Shown piece after piece: positions 18,519 through 27,159 of a stretch of DNA of 64,000 nucleotides (its first letter is position 1; every line of letters begins with the position of its first letter). The DNA is from Sphingobium sp. V4. GTDB lineage: Bacteria; Pseudomonadota; Alphaproteobacteria; Sphingomonadales; Sphingomonadaceae. The translations under genes were made by a program, and so were the position numbers. The notes beneath the pieces were generated by a model. It saw nothing but the letters and a program-made list of their open reading frames with translations, had not been told where the DNA came from and ran no database searches. The DNA is taken from assembly GCF_029590555.1 (NCBI RefSeq), contig NZ_CP081001.1, forward strand, positions 1 to 64,000, given 5' to 3'.

Positions 18519-18866
18519 ATGAAGAAGAAAGGCATCATCCCCGCCGCACCGCTGGTGACGATCCGTCCGCCCAGGAAGGCGGGACTGCTGCGCAAGGCGG
18601 CGCGCGTTGGCGCCACCGTGGTCGCGGCGCGCGTCGCGGCGGCGACCGGCAAGAAGGGCGTCATCGGCCTCATTGCCGGTGCGGGCGCCAAACGCATCAT
18701 CATGCGCTATCCAGCCGGCGCGCTTTTCGTGACCGGCGCTTACATGGCTGGCAAGCTCTATGAGGCGAAGCGCGAGGCGGATCGGAAGAAGACGCAGAAG
18801 CTGCTGCCTGACAAGAGCGGCGATCCCATTCCGATCGACCATGCGCGCAAGGCGCGCCAAGGCTAA
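18519..18866 (+). CDS. Small basic Ala-rich hypothetical protein
   Basis: A 115-residue protein I do not recognise. It is strongly basic, with a Lys/Arg-rich N-terminus (MKKKGIIPAAPLVTIRPPRK), an alanine/glycine-rich possibly amphipathic or membrane-associated middle (about 28-80, VGATVVAARVAAATGKKGV, then GALFVTGAYMAGKLYEAKRE) and a charged tail. It follows fumC by 48 bases on the same strand and overlaps the end of the convergent DUF2585 gene by four bases. Codon use looks like its neighbours. No function proposed. Confidence 0.6.
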   Translation: MKKKGIIPAAPLVTIRPPRKAGLLRKAARVGATVVAARVAAATGKKGVIGLIAGAGAKRIIMRYPAGALFVTGAYMAGKLYEAKREADRKKTQKLLPDKSGDPIPIDHARKARQG

Positions 18867-19435
18867 AGCGCGGCCTGCCATTCCCGGACCGCGTCGACCG
18901 GGAAGGTCAGCATCAGGACATTGAGCGTCAGATTGTCGCGTATCACCGCCAGCGCGAGCAGTTCGAGCGCGATGCCGAGCCCGATGGTCATACGGACCGG
19001 TGCGCGGGCGGCGAACAGGAAGCCGATCGCCATCATGCCGATATCGCTCATCGAATTGAGGATCGAATCTCCGGAATAGCCGAGCGCGATGGTCGCCGTG
19101 CGATAGCGGTCGATTATCAGGGGTGAGTTTTCGAGGATTTCCCAGGCCGATTCGACCGCCACCGCCACTGCCAGCCGGGCGCCCTGCGGGCGACGCGGTA
19201 ACAGCCACCAAGTGCCCGCGTAGAAGAGGAAGCCGTGGATTACATGGCTCAGGCTGTACCAGTCGGCGATATGCTGGCTGTTGCCGCTGTCGAGCGCGCC
19301 ATGCCAGAGTTCCACCCGGCCGCAGGTGCAGATCGGGGGACGGTTCATGAGGAATAGGATCGCGCAGGCCGCCGCCGCAATCAGCGCGGCGAGGATAAAG
19401 CCGCGCCGATTCATCCTTTTACGCGTGCGCCCCAT
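18863..19435 (-). CDS. DUF2585 (UPF0314) family membrane protein
   Basis: Inner-membrane protein of the alphaproteobacterial DUF2585/UPF0314 family. After a first helix (FILAALIAAAACAILFLMNR) it has the family-typical segments PPICTCGRVELWHG, SQHIADWYSLSHVIHGFLFY and ESAWEILENSPLIIDRYR, then three more hydrophobic helices. The start at 19435 (MGRTRKRMNRRGF) follows AGGAG, though with short spacing; 19414 (MNRRGF) and an extension to 19480 are possible. It is divergent from gmk. Function unknown. Confidence 0.82.
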   Translation of the reverse strand: MGRTRKRMNRRGFILAALIAAAACAILFLMNRPPICTCGRVELWHGALDSGNSQHIADWYSLSHVIHGFLFYAGTWWLLPRRPQGARLAVAVAVESAWEILENSPLIIDRYRTATIALGYSGDSILNSMSDIGMMAIGFLFAARAPVRMTIGLGIALELLALAVIRDNLTLNVLMLTFPVDAVREWQAAL

Positions 19436-19488
19436 GGCTCCTGTTCCCACCCCCTTGCAAAAACGCGTCTCTGGCGTCACTAGCGGCC

Positions 19489-20154
19489 ATGGCTGACAGC
19501 ATCCAGACCGAAACCCCCGATTTCAAGCGCCGGGGTGTCCTCTTCGTCCTTTCTTCGCCTTCGGGCGCGGGCAAGTCCACCATCGCGCGCAAGCTGCTCG
19601 CTGCAGAGCCGGACCTGTCCATGTCGGTGTCGGCGACGACGCGGCCGATGCGGCCGGGCGAGGTTGACGGCAAGGATTATCATTTCGTCGACCTGGAGGA
19701 ATTTCGCCGGATGACGGCGGACCATGAATTCCTCGAATGGGCCCATGTCTTCGGCCAGCGCTACGGCACGCCCCGCGCGCCGGTGGAAGCCATGCTGAAG
19801 TCGGGCAAGGACGTGCTGTTCGACATCGACTGGCAGGGCGCGCAGCAGTTGCACCAGATCGCCGGCGGCGACGTGGTCCGGATCTTCATCCTGCCGCCCT
19901 CGATGGAGGAACTGGAGCGCCGCCTGCGCGGCCGCGCCACCGACAGTGACGAGGTGATCGACGGTCGCATGGCGCGCGCGGCGGGCGAAATCGCCCACTG
20001 GGACGGCTATGATTATGTGCTCTGCAATGTCGATGCGGAGGATTGCTTCCAGCGGGTGCAGACCATCCTGCATGCCGAGAGGATGAAGCGCAGCCGCCAA
20101 ACCGGCCTGATCGGCTTCATCCGCAAGCTCAGCCGCTACCACCAGGAAGATTGA
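19489..20154 (+). CDS. gmk: Guanylate kinase
   Basis: Phosphorylates GMP to GDP with ATP, an essential step in guanine nucleotide synthesis. The 221-residue protein has the P-loop SPSGAGKST at about 24-32, the GMP-binding region VSATTRPMRPGEVDGKDYHF, EFLEWAHVFGQRYGTPRAPV, and the DIDWQGAQQL and lid segments (RRLRGRATDSDEVIDGRM). It is single in the window; the usual neighbour rpoZ is absent. Confidence 0.95.
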   Translation: MADSIQTETPDFKRRGVLFVLSSPSGAGKSTIARKLLAAEPDLSMSVSATTRPMRPGEVDGKDYHFVDLEEFRRMTADHEFLEWAHVFGQRYGTPRAPVEAMLKSGKDVLFDIDWQGAQQLHQIAGGDVVRIFILPPSMEELERRLRGRATDSDEVIDGRMARAAGEIAHWDGYDYVLCNVDAEDCFQRVQTILHAERMKRSRQTGLIGFIRKLSRYHQED

Positions 20155-20162
20155 GCGCGGGA

Positions 20163-20198
<36 letters not shown>

Positions 20199-21263
20199 CT
20201 ATCGCTCGAACCCCGCCGGGTCAGTCCAGTCCGGGTGCGTCCAGGCCATCGCCTTGAACAGCGTGCCCATCGCTTCCCCGTCGGTCAGCCGGGCGCGGGC
20301 CGCCTCCACCTCCGCCGCCCGCGCGGGCGCGGTGCGAGCCAGTTGCTCGGCGCGGGCGTCGATGCCGAGCTGGCGCAGGAAGTCGCCCTGGCCGACCGGA
20401 CCATGGACCCGCAGCCCGGCCTGCCGCGCCATATTGCCAAGCATGGTGAAATCGACATGGGTGGTAAGGTCCGCCTCGCCCGGATCAGCGAAGGGATCGG
20501 CGAAGCGGTGCGCCTTCACCGCCTGCAACGTGTCGCCCAGCGCCGGCCCTTCATAGCCATAGTCGATCAGGATCGCCGCGCCGCCCTGTCGCGCGATGCG
20601 ATGGGCCAGGGCATAGGCGATTTCCGCCCCGACGATCGGGGACTCGATGATCGCGCCCTCCGGCGCTTCGGCTGCCATTGGCGGCAGGCCCGATTCGATG
20701 CGGCGATAGCCCGCGACCGGAATGAAGCGCCCTTCTTCCTCACGCGCGATGACGACCCGCTCGCGCCATTCCTCCCCGACACGGATACACTGGCGCACGG
20801 GCAGGGCATCGAAAAACTCGTTGGCCACGACCAGCAGCGGTCCCTGATCGGGCAAAGTGTCGATGCGGTCGTGATGGACGACATGGGGGAGCAACGCGCG
20901 CTGCCGGTCGCGCAGGGTGGGGCTGGTTTCGACCAGATGGACCTTGGGCGCGATCGCCGCGCGCTCCATCGCCCGCAGCGCATCCGATGCCAGCGTGCCG
21001 CGCCCCGGCCCCAGCTCGACATAGGCCGCGTCCGGCCGCCGGCCCGACCGCATCCAGACATCGGTCAGGGCGAGGCCGACCAGTTCGCCGAACATCTGGC
21101 TGATTTCCGGCGCGGTGGTGAAGTCGCCGCCTGCGCCCAGCGGATCGCGGGTCGCATAATAATGCTGGTTCGCCTCGCCGATATAATGGGCGATCGAGAT
21201 GGGTCCGCCCGAGGCGATCTGCCGCGCCAGCCGCTCGGCCAGCGACAGGGGTTCAGGCGACAC
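20199..21263 (-). CDS. MidA/NDUFAF7-family SAM-dependent methyltransferase
   Basis: Class I methyltransferase related to mitochondrial NDUFAF7 (MidA), which dimethylates an arginine of a complex I subunit. The 354-residue protein shows the family's [20 protein letters not shown] segment (about 48-67), SAM motif [22 protein letters not shown]-like VETSPTL, and [12 protein letters not shown]. It overlaps the end of lgt by 11 bases and is transcribed from it, a pairing that is common in sphingomonads. The complex I target is inferred from the family. Confidence 0.86.
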   Translation of the reverse strand: MSPEPLSLAERLARQIASGGPISIAHYIGEANQHYYATRDPLGAGGDFTTAPEISQMFGELVGLALTDVWMRSGRRPDAAYVELGPGRGTLASDALRAMERAAIAPKVHLVETSPTLRDRQRALLPHVVHHDRIDTLPDQGPLLVVANEFFDALPVRQCIRVGEEWRERVVIAREEEGRFIPVAGYRRIESGLPPMAAEAPEGAIIESPIVGAEIAYALAHRIARQGGAAILIDYGYEGPALGDTLQAVKAHRFADPFADPGEADLTTHVDFTMLGNMARQAGLRVHGPVGQGDFLRQLGIDARAEQLARTAPARAAEVEAARARLTDGEAMGTLFKAMAWTHPDWTDPAGFER

Positions 21264-22119
21264 TCTCGGTTCCCGCGATCGGCTCGACCCGCAGGCGGCG
21301 ACCCTTGGCGGTGACGATCAGGTAAAGGCCGCCCAGGATCATGGGAATGCACAGCCACTGGCCCATGTGCAGGCCGGTGCGGGCGGCAAATTCCATCAGC
21401 TGGGCATCGGCTTCGCGGACATATTCGATCGCGAAGCGGAAGCAGCCATAGCCGAACACGAAGATGCCGACCAGCATACCCGGCTTGTAGCGGGCGCGGG
21501 TCTTCCAGAAGGCGAAGGCGAGGATCAGGAACAGGACCAGGCCTTCCAGCACGGCTTCATAGAGCTGGCTTGGATGACGGGGGAAGGGGCCGCCGGTGGG
21601 GAAGATGATCGCCCAGGGCACGTCCGTCTCCTTGCCCCACAGTTCGCCGTTCACGAAATTGGCGAGGCGGCCGAAGAACAGGCCGAAGGGCACGCAGCAG
21701 GCGACATAGTCGTGGATGCGCAGCCAGCTCAGCTTTTCCTTCCACGCCATGTAGAGGATGCCGAGCGAAACGCCGATCGCCCCGCCATGGAAGGACATGC
21801 CGCCATTCCACAGTTTGAAGATATCCAGCGGATTGCGCAGGATTTCGGGCTGGTAGAAGATCACATAGGCCAGCCGCCCGCCGATGATGATGCCCAGCGT
21901 CGCGTAGAAGATCATGTCGTCGGCATGACGGCGCGCCATCGGCGATCCGGGCTGGGCGACCAGTTTCAGCAGATACCAGTAGCCGATCAATATGCCCGCC
22001 AGATAGGCGAGGCTGTACCATTTCAGCGTGAAGAAGCCGAGGTCGAGGGCGACGGGGTCCAGCCCCAGATCTTCAAAGCGGATCGCGCTCGAAGCGGCGG
22101 CGGCAAGGTCCAGGATCAA
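21253..22119 (-). CDS. lgt: Phosphatidylglycerol:prolipoprotein diacylglyceryl transferase
   Basis: Inner-membrane enzyme that adds diacylglycerol to the lipobox cysteine, the first step of lipoprotein maturation. Hallmarks are [11 protein letters not shown], the Lgt signature [16 protein letters not shown] with its essential residues, and [13 protein letters not shown], spread over about seven membrane helices. The preferred start is TTG at 22119 ([15 protein letters not shown]), preceded by GAGGGAAG; this matches the family N-terminus. ATG codons at 22155 and 22179 would add 12-20 residues without a good ribosome site. The following midA-like gene overlaps its end. Confidence 0.93.
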   Translation of the reverse strand: MILDLAAAASSAIRFEDLGLDPVALDLGFFTLKWYSLAYLAGILIGYWYLLKLVAQPGSPMARRHADDMIFYATLGIIIGGRLAYVIFYQPEILRNPLDIFKLWNGGMSFHGGAIGVSLGILYMAWKEKLSWLRIHDYVACCVPFGLFFGRLANFVNGELWGKETDVPWAIIFPTGGPFPRHPSQLYEAVLEGLVLFLILAFAFWKTRARYKPGMLVGIFVFGYGCFRFAIEYVREADAQLMEFAARTGLHMGQWLCIPMILGGLYLIVTAKGRRLRVEPIAGTESVA

Positions 22120-22188
22120 ATCGGCTTCCCTCTGGTTGGACAGGGTTGACCCCATAGAGCATGGGATTGCCAAGACCAAGGGGGTGTG

Positions 22189-22220
22189 AAGGGCGGGGCG
22201 CCGGGATGCGCCCCGCCCTT
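22189..22220 (-). terminator. Strong GC hairpin after the phytase gene
   Basis: AAGGGCGGGGCGC (22189-22201) and GCGCCCCGCCCTT (22208-22220) form a perfect 13-base stem with a 6-base loop, 8 bases beyond the phytase stop. No proper T-run follows on the minus strand. It probably ends or stabilises the phytase transcript before lgt. Confidence 0.6.
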
Positions 22221-22227
22221 CTTCTCG

Positions 22228-23319
22228 TCATCGGGGCAGGCCGAGCGCCTTCACGATGTCATCCCAGGTCACCAGCTTGAAATTCTGCGCCGCCGCGGCG
22301 TTGTGGCCGTCCTGCGCGATGAAGAGGCCGCCGGGATAGGCGGGGCCGAAATCGCCCAGCATCAGTTCGATTCCATCGGTTTCCTCCGACCCGCCGATGC
22401 TGCCATCGACGACGCGGAAGCGGCCGACATAGCTATCGTCGGACAGGCGATAGAGGACATAGGCATTGTCGCCCTGGCTGGAGACGAGGACATAGCCGTC
22501 CTTCTCGCCGATGGGCGCAATGGCGACGCCTTCGGCATCCATCACCAGATTCTTGCCGTCCGCCGCCGCGATCTTCTTGGGTGTGGTGGCGCCGGTCGCG
22601 CGCGCGTCGAACCGCCAAAGCCCGACATCCTCCTCCGCGACATAGAGCGTGCCGGTGCGGTCGTCGACGGCGCAGCCTTCCGACTGGGTGCCCAGCTTCA
22701 TGCTGCGGACGACCCTGCCGGTCGGCGTCGCGCCGGTCGCGTCGAGCGCGATCTGGTTGATCGTCCCGTCCTTCAGCACGATGAACGCCGACAGGCCGCT
22801 CGCGTCGCGACCGAGGCATATGCCATAGGCTTCGCCCTTGCCCCCGTCGATCTTGCCGATGGCGGTCAGCTTCGCCGTCGCGGGATCGAGCCGGAACAGA
22901 GCGACCTTCGCGTTGGCGATGTCGTTGCGGTCGCTGGCGGCGACCAGGATGCCGGGCGCGCCGTTGATGACCACGCCATCCTTCAGGTCGACATTGTTGA
23001 CCCGACCCGCATCCAGAAAGTCCCGGTTCCTGCCGTCCAGGCCATAGACATGAAGGCCCGCCTTCTTGTCGGTGCCCACGATCAGGCTCTGCGCCGGATC
23101 GGCGGCGTTGCGCCAGATCGCCGGATCGTCGGCGGCGTCGGCATTGGGGGTGCCGACCGGCGTGGTCTCACCGCGCGCGGTGACGGAGACGGCGGGGGTG
23201 GCGTTGGCGATGCGGACCGCGACCGGAATTTCCTTTTGGCCAGTGGCGCAGCCAGCAAGTGTCACAAAAGTGAAACAGGAAATCATTGAAATGTAATATT
23301 TCTTTCGCGATCCGGTCAT
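22228..23319 (-). CDS. Beta-propeller phytase (3-phytase), lipoprotein
   Basis: Calcium-dependent phytase of the beta-propeller family, releasing phosphate from inositol hexakisphosphate at the cell surface or in the periplasm. The lipobox LAGC follows a signal sequence (ISMISCFTFVTLAGC). Diagnostic propeller segments are DDPAIWRNAADPAQSLIVGT, KAGLHVYGLDGRNRD, EAYGICLGRD, EGCAVDDRTGTLYVAEEDVG and GYVLVSSQGDNAYVLYR. Length 363 is typical. Start ATG at 23319 has AGGAG six bases upstream. It is divergent from a TonB-dependent receptor 87 bases away, a pairing seen for phytate use in sphingomonads and Caulobacter. Confidence 0.92.
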   Translation of the reverse strand: MTGSRKKYYISMISCFTFVTLAGCATGQKEIPVAVRIANATPAVSVTARGETTPVGTPNADAADDPAIWRNAADPAQSLIVGTDKKAGLHVYGLDGRNRDFLDAGRVNNVDLKDGVVINGAPGILVAASDRNDIANAKVALFRLDPATAKLTAIGKIDGGKGEAYGICLGRDASGLSAFIVLKDGTINQIALDATGATPTGRVVRSMKLGTQSEGCAVDDRTGTLYVAEEDVGLWRFDARATGATTPKKIAAADGKNLVMDAEGVAIAPIGEKDGYVLVSSQGDNAYVLYRLSDDSYVGRFRVVDGSIGGSEETDGIELMLGDFGPAYPGGLFIAQDGHNAAAAQNFKLVTWDDIVKALGLPR

Positions 23320-23406
23320 GAATAACTCCTAGCGGCGCATGGCGACGGGCCGAATACAAGAAATGGTCCGAAGGTCAATTTTTCTCTTCTAGGATTGGGG
23401 GCATAT

Positions 23407-25737
23407 ATGGTCGCGAATAAGTGGCTGATGCTTGGTTGCGCCTCGCTGGCGCTGATTTCTTCTCCTGCTCTTGCCCAGGCGCCCGCCGCCAATGATGAGG
23501 TCGCCCGGACCGACGGCCCGATCACCCAGGCGGCTGACATCGTCGTCATCGCCGGCATCGGCTATCGCGACCGCACCGACACGCCCGAACCGGTGCTGAA
23601 ATATGGCACCGAATATTTCCAGCGCTTCGAGCCGCTGACCGCCGGCGACGCGCTCAAGCGCGTGCCGTCCGTCACCTTCCTGTCGGATGTGCTCGAAAGC
23701 GACGCGCCGCAGATGCGCGGCCTGCCGCCGGGCTATACCCAGATCCTCATCAATGGCGAGCGCGTGCCGGGCTCCTCGGCCGACCGCAGCTTCTTCATGG
23801 ACCGCATCCCGGCCGAATTGATCGACAGCGTCGAGATCGTCCGCTCCTCCTCCGCCCGCCGCACCGGCGACGCGATCGCGGGCACGCTCAACATCAACCT
23901 GCGCGACGGCTATGAGCTGAACGGCGGCTATGTCCGCGCCGGCGGCCTGCTCTATGACGACAATGAACTGGAACCGAGCCTGGGCTTCGTCTGGGGCGGC
24001 GCAGTCGGTCCGGGCCGCCTGCTGCTGGGCGGCAACCTTCAGGGCCGTCACAATCCAAAGCAGAAGAAGAGCCTGCGCTACGGCGATTCGCCTGAAAACA
24101 ACGCGGATTACGCCACCGACGATTTCGACAATCGCGAGGACCAGCGCGACACCCGCGACGGCAAGGATTACAGCTTCAACGGCAGCTACGAGATCGACGC
24201 GGGCGACACCAATTTCAAGCTCAACGGCTTCTATGTGAAGACCGACCGGACGGAGAATGAGCGCAGCTTCGAATATGACGACGCGACCGCCGTCACCGGC
24301 CCAGTGCCTGACGGCAACCTACTGAGCGACAATGCCAATGTGGCGAAGATCGACCAGGAGAATTTCTCGATCGACGGCAAGCTCACCCAGGACTGGGCGG
24401 CGGGCAAGACCTCGCTGCGCGTGGGTTACGCCAAGTTCGTCGAGGACCGGACCGAGACCGAATATGAGATCGGCTTCGATGTGGACGACGGCGACGACCC
24501 GGAATTCGAAGGCGCGCTGACGCAGACCGACATCAAGGACCAGGAATTTTCGGTCAAGCTGGAGCATGAGGTGCCGCTCGGCGAGACGATGAAGTTCGTC
24601 TTCGGCGGCTTCTACCAGGACAAGACCCGCCGCACCGGCATTTTCGAGGCGGATCAGGAAGGCACCGGCAGCTTCGACTGGGATCAGTTCAGCCAGAACC
24701 CGACCGACCTTGCCGGCGATTTCGAGGATCTGGAAGCGACCGATGGCGGCGACAGCCGCATCAGGGAAAAGCGTCGCGACGCCTTCGCTCTGGTCGAGGG
24801 CGACACGGGTAGCTTCAAGTGGGAAGCAGGCCTGCGCTACGAACATACCAAGGTGCGCGTGACCGACTATACCGTCGACGACGACATCGCCAATCAGTCG
24901 AACAGCTATGGCAAGTTCCTGCCGTCGGCGTCCTTCAAACTGTCGCTGACGGACAAGGACCGCATCATCGGTTCGGTCGCCCGCACGCTGCGTCGCCCGC
25001 AATTCGATTATATCCTCCCTGCGACGCTGGAAGAGGAAGTCGGCGACAGCGACCTGCTCGGCAATCCGCTGCTCGACCCGGAAAGCGCCTGGGGCTTCGA
25101 CATCGGCTATGAGCATCGCATGGGGAGCCGCGGCATCGTCGGCGTCAACTTCTTCTACCGCGACGTCACGGATCTGATCGAGCTGACCAACACCGGCGAG
25201 GAAGGGTCCGAAGGCGCGGGCACCTTCGTCTACACGCCGATGAATGTCGGCGATGGCAAGGTCTATGGCATCGAATTCGACCTGTCGACCGACCTCGGCT
25301 TCATCGGCCTGCCCAATACCGGCCTGTTCGGCAACGCATCCTGGCTGGACAGCGAGATCACCGATGAACTGGGCAAGCGCCGGTTCAACAACCAGTCGAA
25401 ATATGTCTATAATTTCGGCTTCATCCAGGACTTCCCGACCTTCGGTGCGGCGTTCGGCGCCACCTATCGCAAGCAGGGCGCGGCCTATAGCCGGGTGATC
25501 TCGGAAGAAGTCACCACCACCTATGGCGCGGAACTGGAAGTCTTCGTCGAAAAGCGCTTCGGCAAGAAATTCACCATCCGCGCCGTCGGATCGAACCTGC
25601 TGAACGGCGCCAAGCGCGAGACGTTCAACAAGTTCGACAATCTGGCCGACCAGCTGGACCGCGACTTCGACGAATATGAGCTGGAAAGCGAAAAGGCCGG
25701 ACCGGTATTCCAGATCATGGCGCGCATGGCCTTCTGA
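23407..25737 (+). CDS. TonB-dependent receptor, probably linked to phytate utilisation
   Basis: Outer-membrane gated channel. Signal peptide MVANKWLMLGCASLALISSP, cleavage after ALAQA. The plug domain spans about 35-160 (LTAGDALKRVPSVTFLSDVL, QMRGLPPGYTQILINGERVPG, IDSVEIVRSSSARRTGDAIAGTL), followed by a long barrel ending in FQIMARMAF with the C-terminal phenylalanine needed for barrel assembly. Length 776. The frame opens at a TTG at 23395, but the ATG at 23407 starts the signal peptide. Divergent from the beta-propeller phytase, so its substrate may be phytate, an inositol phosphate or a metal chelate; this is inferred. Confidence 0.9.
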   Translation: MVANKWLMLGCASLALISSPALAQAPAANDEVARTDGPITQAADIVVIAGIGYRDRTDTPEPVLKYGTEYFQRFEPLTAGDALKRVPSVTFLSDVLESDAPQMRGLPPGYTQILINGERVPGSSADRSFFMDRIPAELIDSVEIVRSSSARRTGDAIAGTLNINLRDGYELNGGYVRAGGLLYDDNELEPSLGFVWGGAVGPGRLLLGGNLQGRHNPKQKKSLRYGDSPENNADYATDDFDNREDQRDTRDGKDYSFNGSYEIDAGDTNFKLNGFYVKTDRTENERSFEYDDATAVTGPVPDGNLLSDNANVAKIDQENFSIDGKLTQDWAAGKTSLRVGYAKFVEDRTETEYEIGFDVDDGDDPEFEGALTQTDIKDQEFSVKLEHEVPLGETMKFVFGGFYQDKTRRTGIFEADQEGTGSFDWDQFSQNPTDLAGDFEDLEATDGGDSRIREKRRDAFALVEGDTGSFKWEAGLRYEHTKVRVTDYTVDDDIANQSNSYGKFLPSASFKLSLTDKDRIIGSVARTLRRPQFDYILPATLEEEVGDSDLLGNPLLDPESAWGFDIGYEHRMGSRGIVGVNFFYRDVTDLIELTNTGEEGSEGAGTFVYTPMNVGDGKVYGIEFDLSTDLGFIGLPNTGLFGNASWLDSEITDELGKRRFNNQSKYVYNFGFIQDFPTFGAAFGATYRKQGAAYSRVISEEVTTTYGAELEVFVEKRFGKKFTIRAVGSNLLNGAKRETFNKFDNLADQLDRDFDEYELESEKAGPVFQIMARMAF

Positions 25738-25762
25738 CCTCAGCGCAATATCGGAACGGGGA

Positions 25763-25789
25763 GGGGCCGCGCCATGCGCGGCCCCTTTT
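25763..25789 (+). terminator. Intrinsic terminator of the TonB receptor gene
   Basis: GGGGCCGCGC, loop CAT, GCGCGGCCCC and then TTTT: a perfect 10-base stem starting 25 bases after the receptor stop codon. Confidence 0.8.
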
Positions 25790-25804
25790 CCGTGGCGAAG
25801 GGGG

Positions 25805-26815
25805 TCAGGCGCACTCGACCGTGACATGCTCCATGCGGGGCAGCGCGCGCACCCGCCTGCGGACCGCCATGCCGTCCGCGCCGGGGGCCAGGCTGATGAT
25901 GGCGGCATGGGCGTGCGGGCCGATGCGCCAGACATGCAGGTCGCGGATGGTTGCGCCCTCCGCCTCCGTTTCGCGCCGCACGGTCGCCATCAGCGCGGGC
26001 TCTGCGGTGTCGAGCAGGATGGCGGCGGTGTCCTTCATCAGCCCCCAGGCCCAGCGCGCGATGACTACCGCGCCCAGCAGGCCGACCGCCGGGTCCATCC
26101 ACCACCAGCCCAGATAGCGACCGGCCAGCAGCGCCGCGATTGCCAGCACCGATGTCAGCGCGTCGGTCAATACATGGATATAGGCGGCGCGCAGGTTGTT
26201 GTCGGCATGGCCATGATCGTGGCCATGATCGTGGCCGTGATCATGGCCATGGCCATGGTCATGGCTATGGTCGTGGCCCAGCAGGAAGGCGCTGATGATG
26301 TTGATTACCAGACCCACGACCGCCACCAGCGTTGCCTCGCCAAAGGCGACATGGATGGGCTGGAGGAAGCGCAGCGCCGATTCGACGGCGATGAACAGGG
26401 CGGTGACGCCCAGCAGCAGTGCGGAGGCGAAGCCGGCCAGATCGCCGACTTTCCCCGTGCCGAAGGTGTAGCGCGGATTGCGGGCGTGCCGTTTGGCATA
26501 GCCATAGGCCGCCGCCGCCACCGCCAGCGCGCCCGCATGGGTCGCCATGTGAAAGCCGTCGGCCAGCAGCGCCATCGATCCGGTGATCCAGCCGAAGACG
26601 ATCTCCACGACCATCGTCGCGGCGGTCAGCCAGACGACCCAGAGCGTGCGCTTCGCATTCTGGTCATGTCCCGCGCTCAGATAGATATGGTCGAAATAGT
26701 GGCTTTCGTCCGTGTCGTCCGAAACGGCGGCGGCAGGTTCATGGCCATGATGATGTCCATGGTCGTGTCCATGCTCATGCCCATGCTTATGGCGGTGATC
26801 GTCGTGCATCGTCAT
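25805..26815 (-). CDS. dmeF: Co(II)/Ni(II) efflux transporter of the CDF family
   Basis: Cation diffusion facilitator exporting divalent metals across the inner membrane by proton exchange. The protein (336 aa) has a His-rich N-terminus (residues 4-26), the DmeF-type linker SHYFDHIYLSAGHDQNAKRT, first helices with GSMALLADGFHMATHAGAL (CDF metal-site pattern), a second His/Asp/Gly-rich loop of about 25 residues between helices, and a second metal-site segment AAYIHVLTDALTSVLA. Upstream and overlapping by four bases is a CsoR/RcnR-type repressor gene. That combination defines a DmeR-DmeF unit; cobalt and nickel as substrates come from that family. Confidence 0.9.
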   Translation of the reverse strand: MTMHDDHRHKHGHEHGHDHGHHHGHEPAAAVSDDTDESHYFDHIYLSAGHDQNAKRTLWVVWLTAATMVVEIVFGWITGSMALLADGFHMATHAGALAVAAAAYGYAKRHARNPRYTFGTGKVGDLAGFASALLLGVTALFIAVESALRFLQPIHVAFGEATLVAVVGLVINIISAFLLGHDHSHDHGHGHDHGHDHGHDHGHADNNLRAAYIHVLTDALTSVLAIAALLAGRYLGWWWMDPAVGLLGAVVIARWAWGLMKDTAAILLDTAEPALMATVRRETEAEGATIRDLHVWRIGPHAHAAIISLAPGADGMAVRRRVRALPRMEHVTVECA

Positions 26816-27084
26816 TTCCCGTAACGGCGGATCAGTGCCAGCATTTCCTCGGTCGCTGCCGCGCGGGCTTCATCGGTGAGGCCCGGCCTTGCGACATGCT
26901 CGCGCATATGCTGCTCGATCAGTTCCTCCATCAGGCTGCCGACCGCGCCGCGCACGGACGCCACCAGCTGGAGCGTCTCCGAACAGCCCGCGTCGCCCGC
27001 CAGCTGCCGCTCGACGGCGGCGACCTGTCCGGCGATCCGGCGCACCCGCGCCAGCAGCTTGTCTCGATCCGCAATAATGTGCAT
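26812..27084 (-). CDS. dmeR: CsoR/RcnR-family metal-sensing repressor (DmeR-like)
   Basis: All-helical 90-residue metal-responsive repressor. It keeps the RcnR-type metal ligands His2, Cys34, His59 and His63 (MHIIADRD, GCSETLQL, EQHMREHV) and the DNA-binding helix RVRRIAGQVAAVERQL. These are the four residues used for Ni/Co sensing in RcnR, so it should release its operator when cobalt or nickel binds. The open frame extends far upstream to 28080, across crtY, but the real start is the ATG at 27084, beside the operator. It overlaps dmeF by ATGA. Confidence 0.92.
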   Translation of the reverse strand: MHIIADRDKLLARVRRIAGQVAAVERQLAGDAGCSETLQLVASVRGAVGSLMEELIEQHMREHVARPGLTDEARAAATEEMLALIRRYGK

Positions 27085-27106
27085 AGGGTACCCCCCTATA
27101 CTATAT
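27084..27106. promoter_or_regulatory. DmeR operator/promoter candidate
   Basis: TAGGGTACCCCCCTATACTAT: a six-cytosine tract flanked by AT-rich inverted elements. This is the operator architecture of RcnR/DmeR-type repressors (G/C tract with flanking TA-rich arms). It touches the dmeR start codon and lies 54 bases before crtY on the other strand. Confidence 0.6.
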
Positions 27107-27159
27107 TTGGATGCGCGCCAAGGGGTGGATCGTGGGGTGATTTGTCCTAACAGGGGCAT

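Noticed and set aside
23259..23276. Pho-box-like GTGTCAC-AAAA-GTGAAAC near the phytase start
   Set aside because: It lies inside the phytase coding sequence and the second half-site matches only weakly, so I do not list it as an operator.
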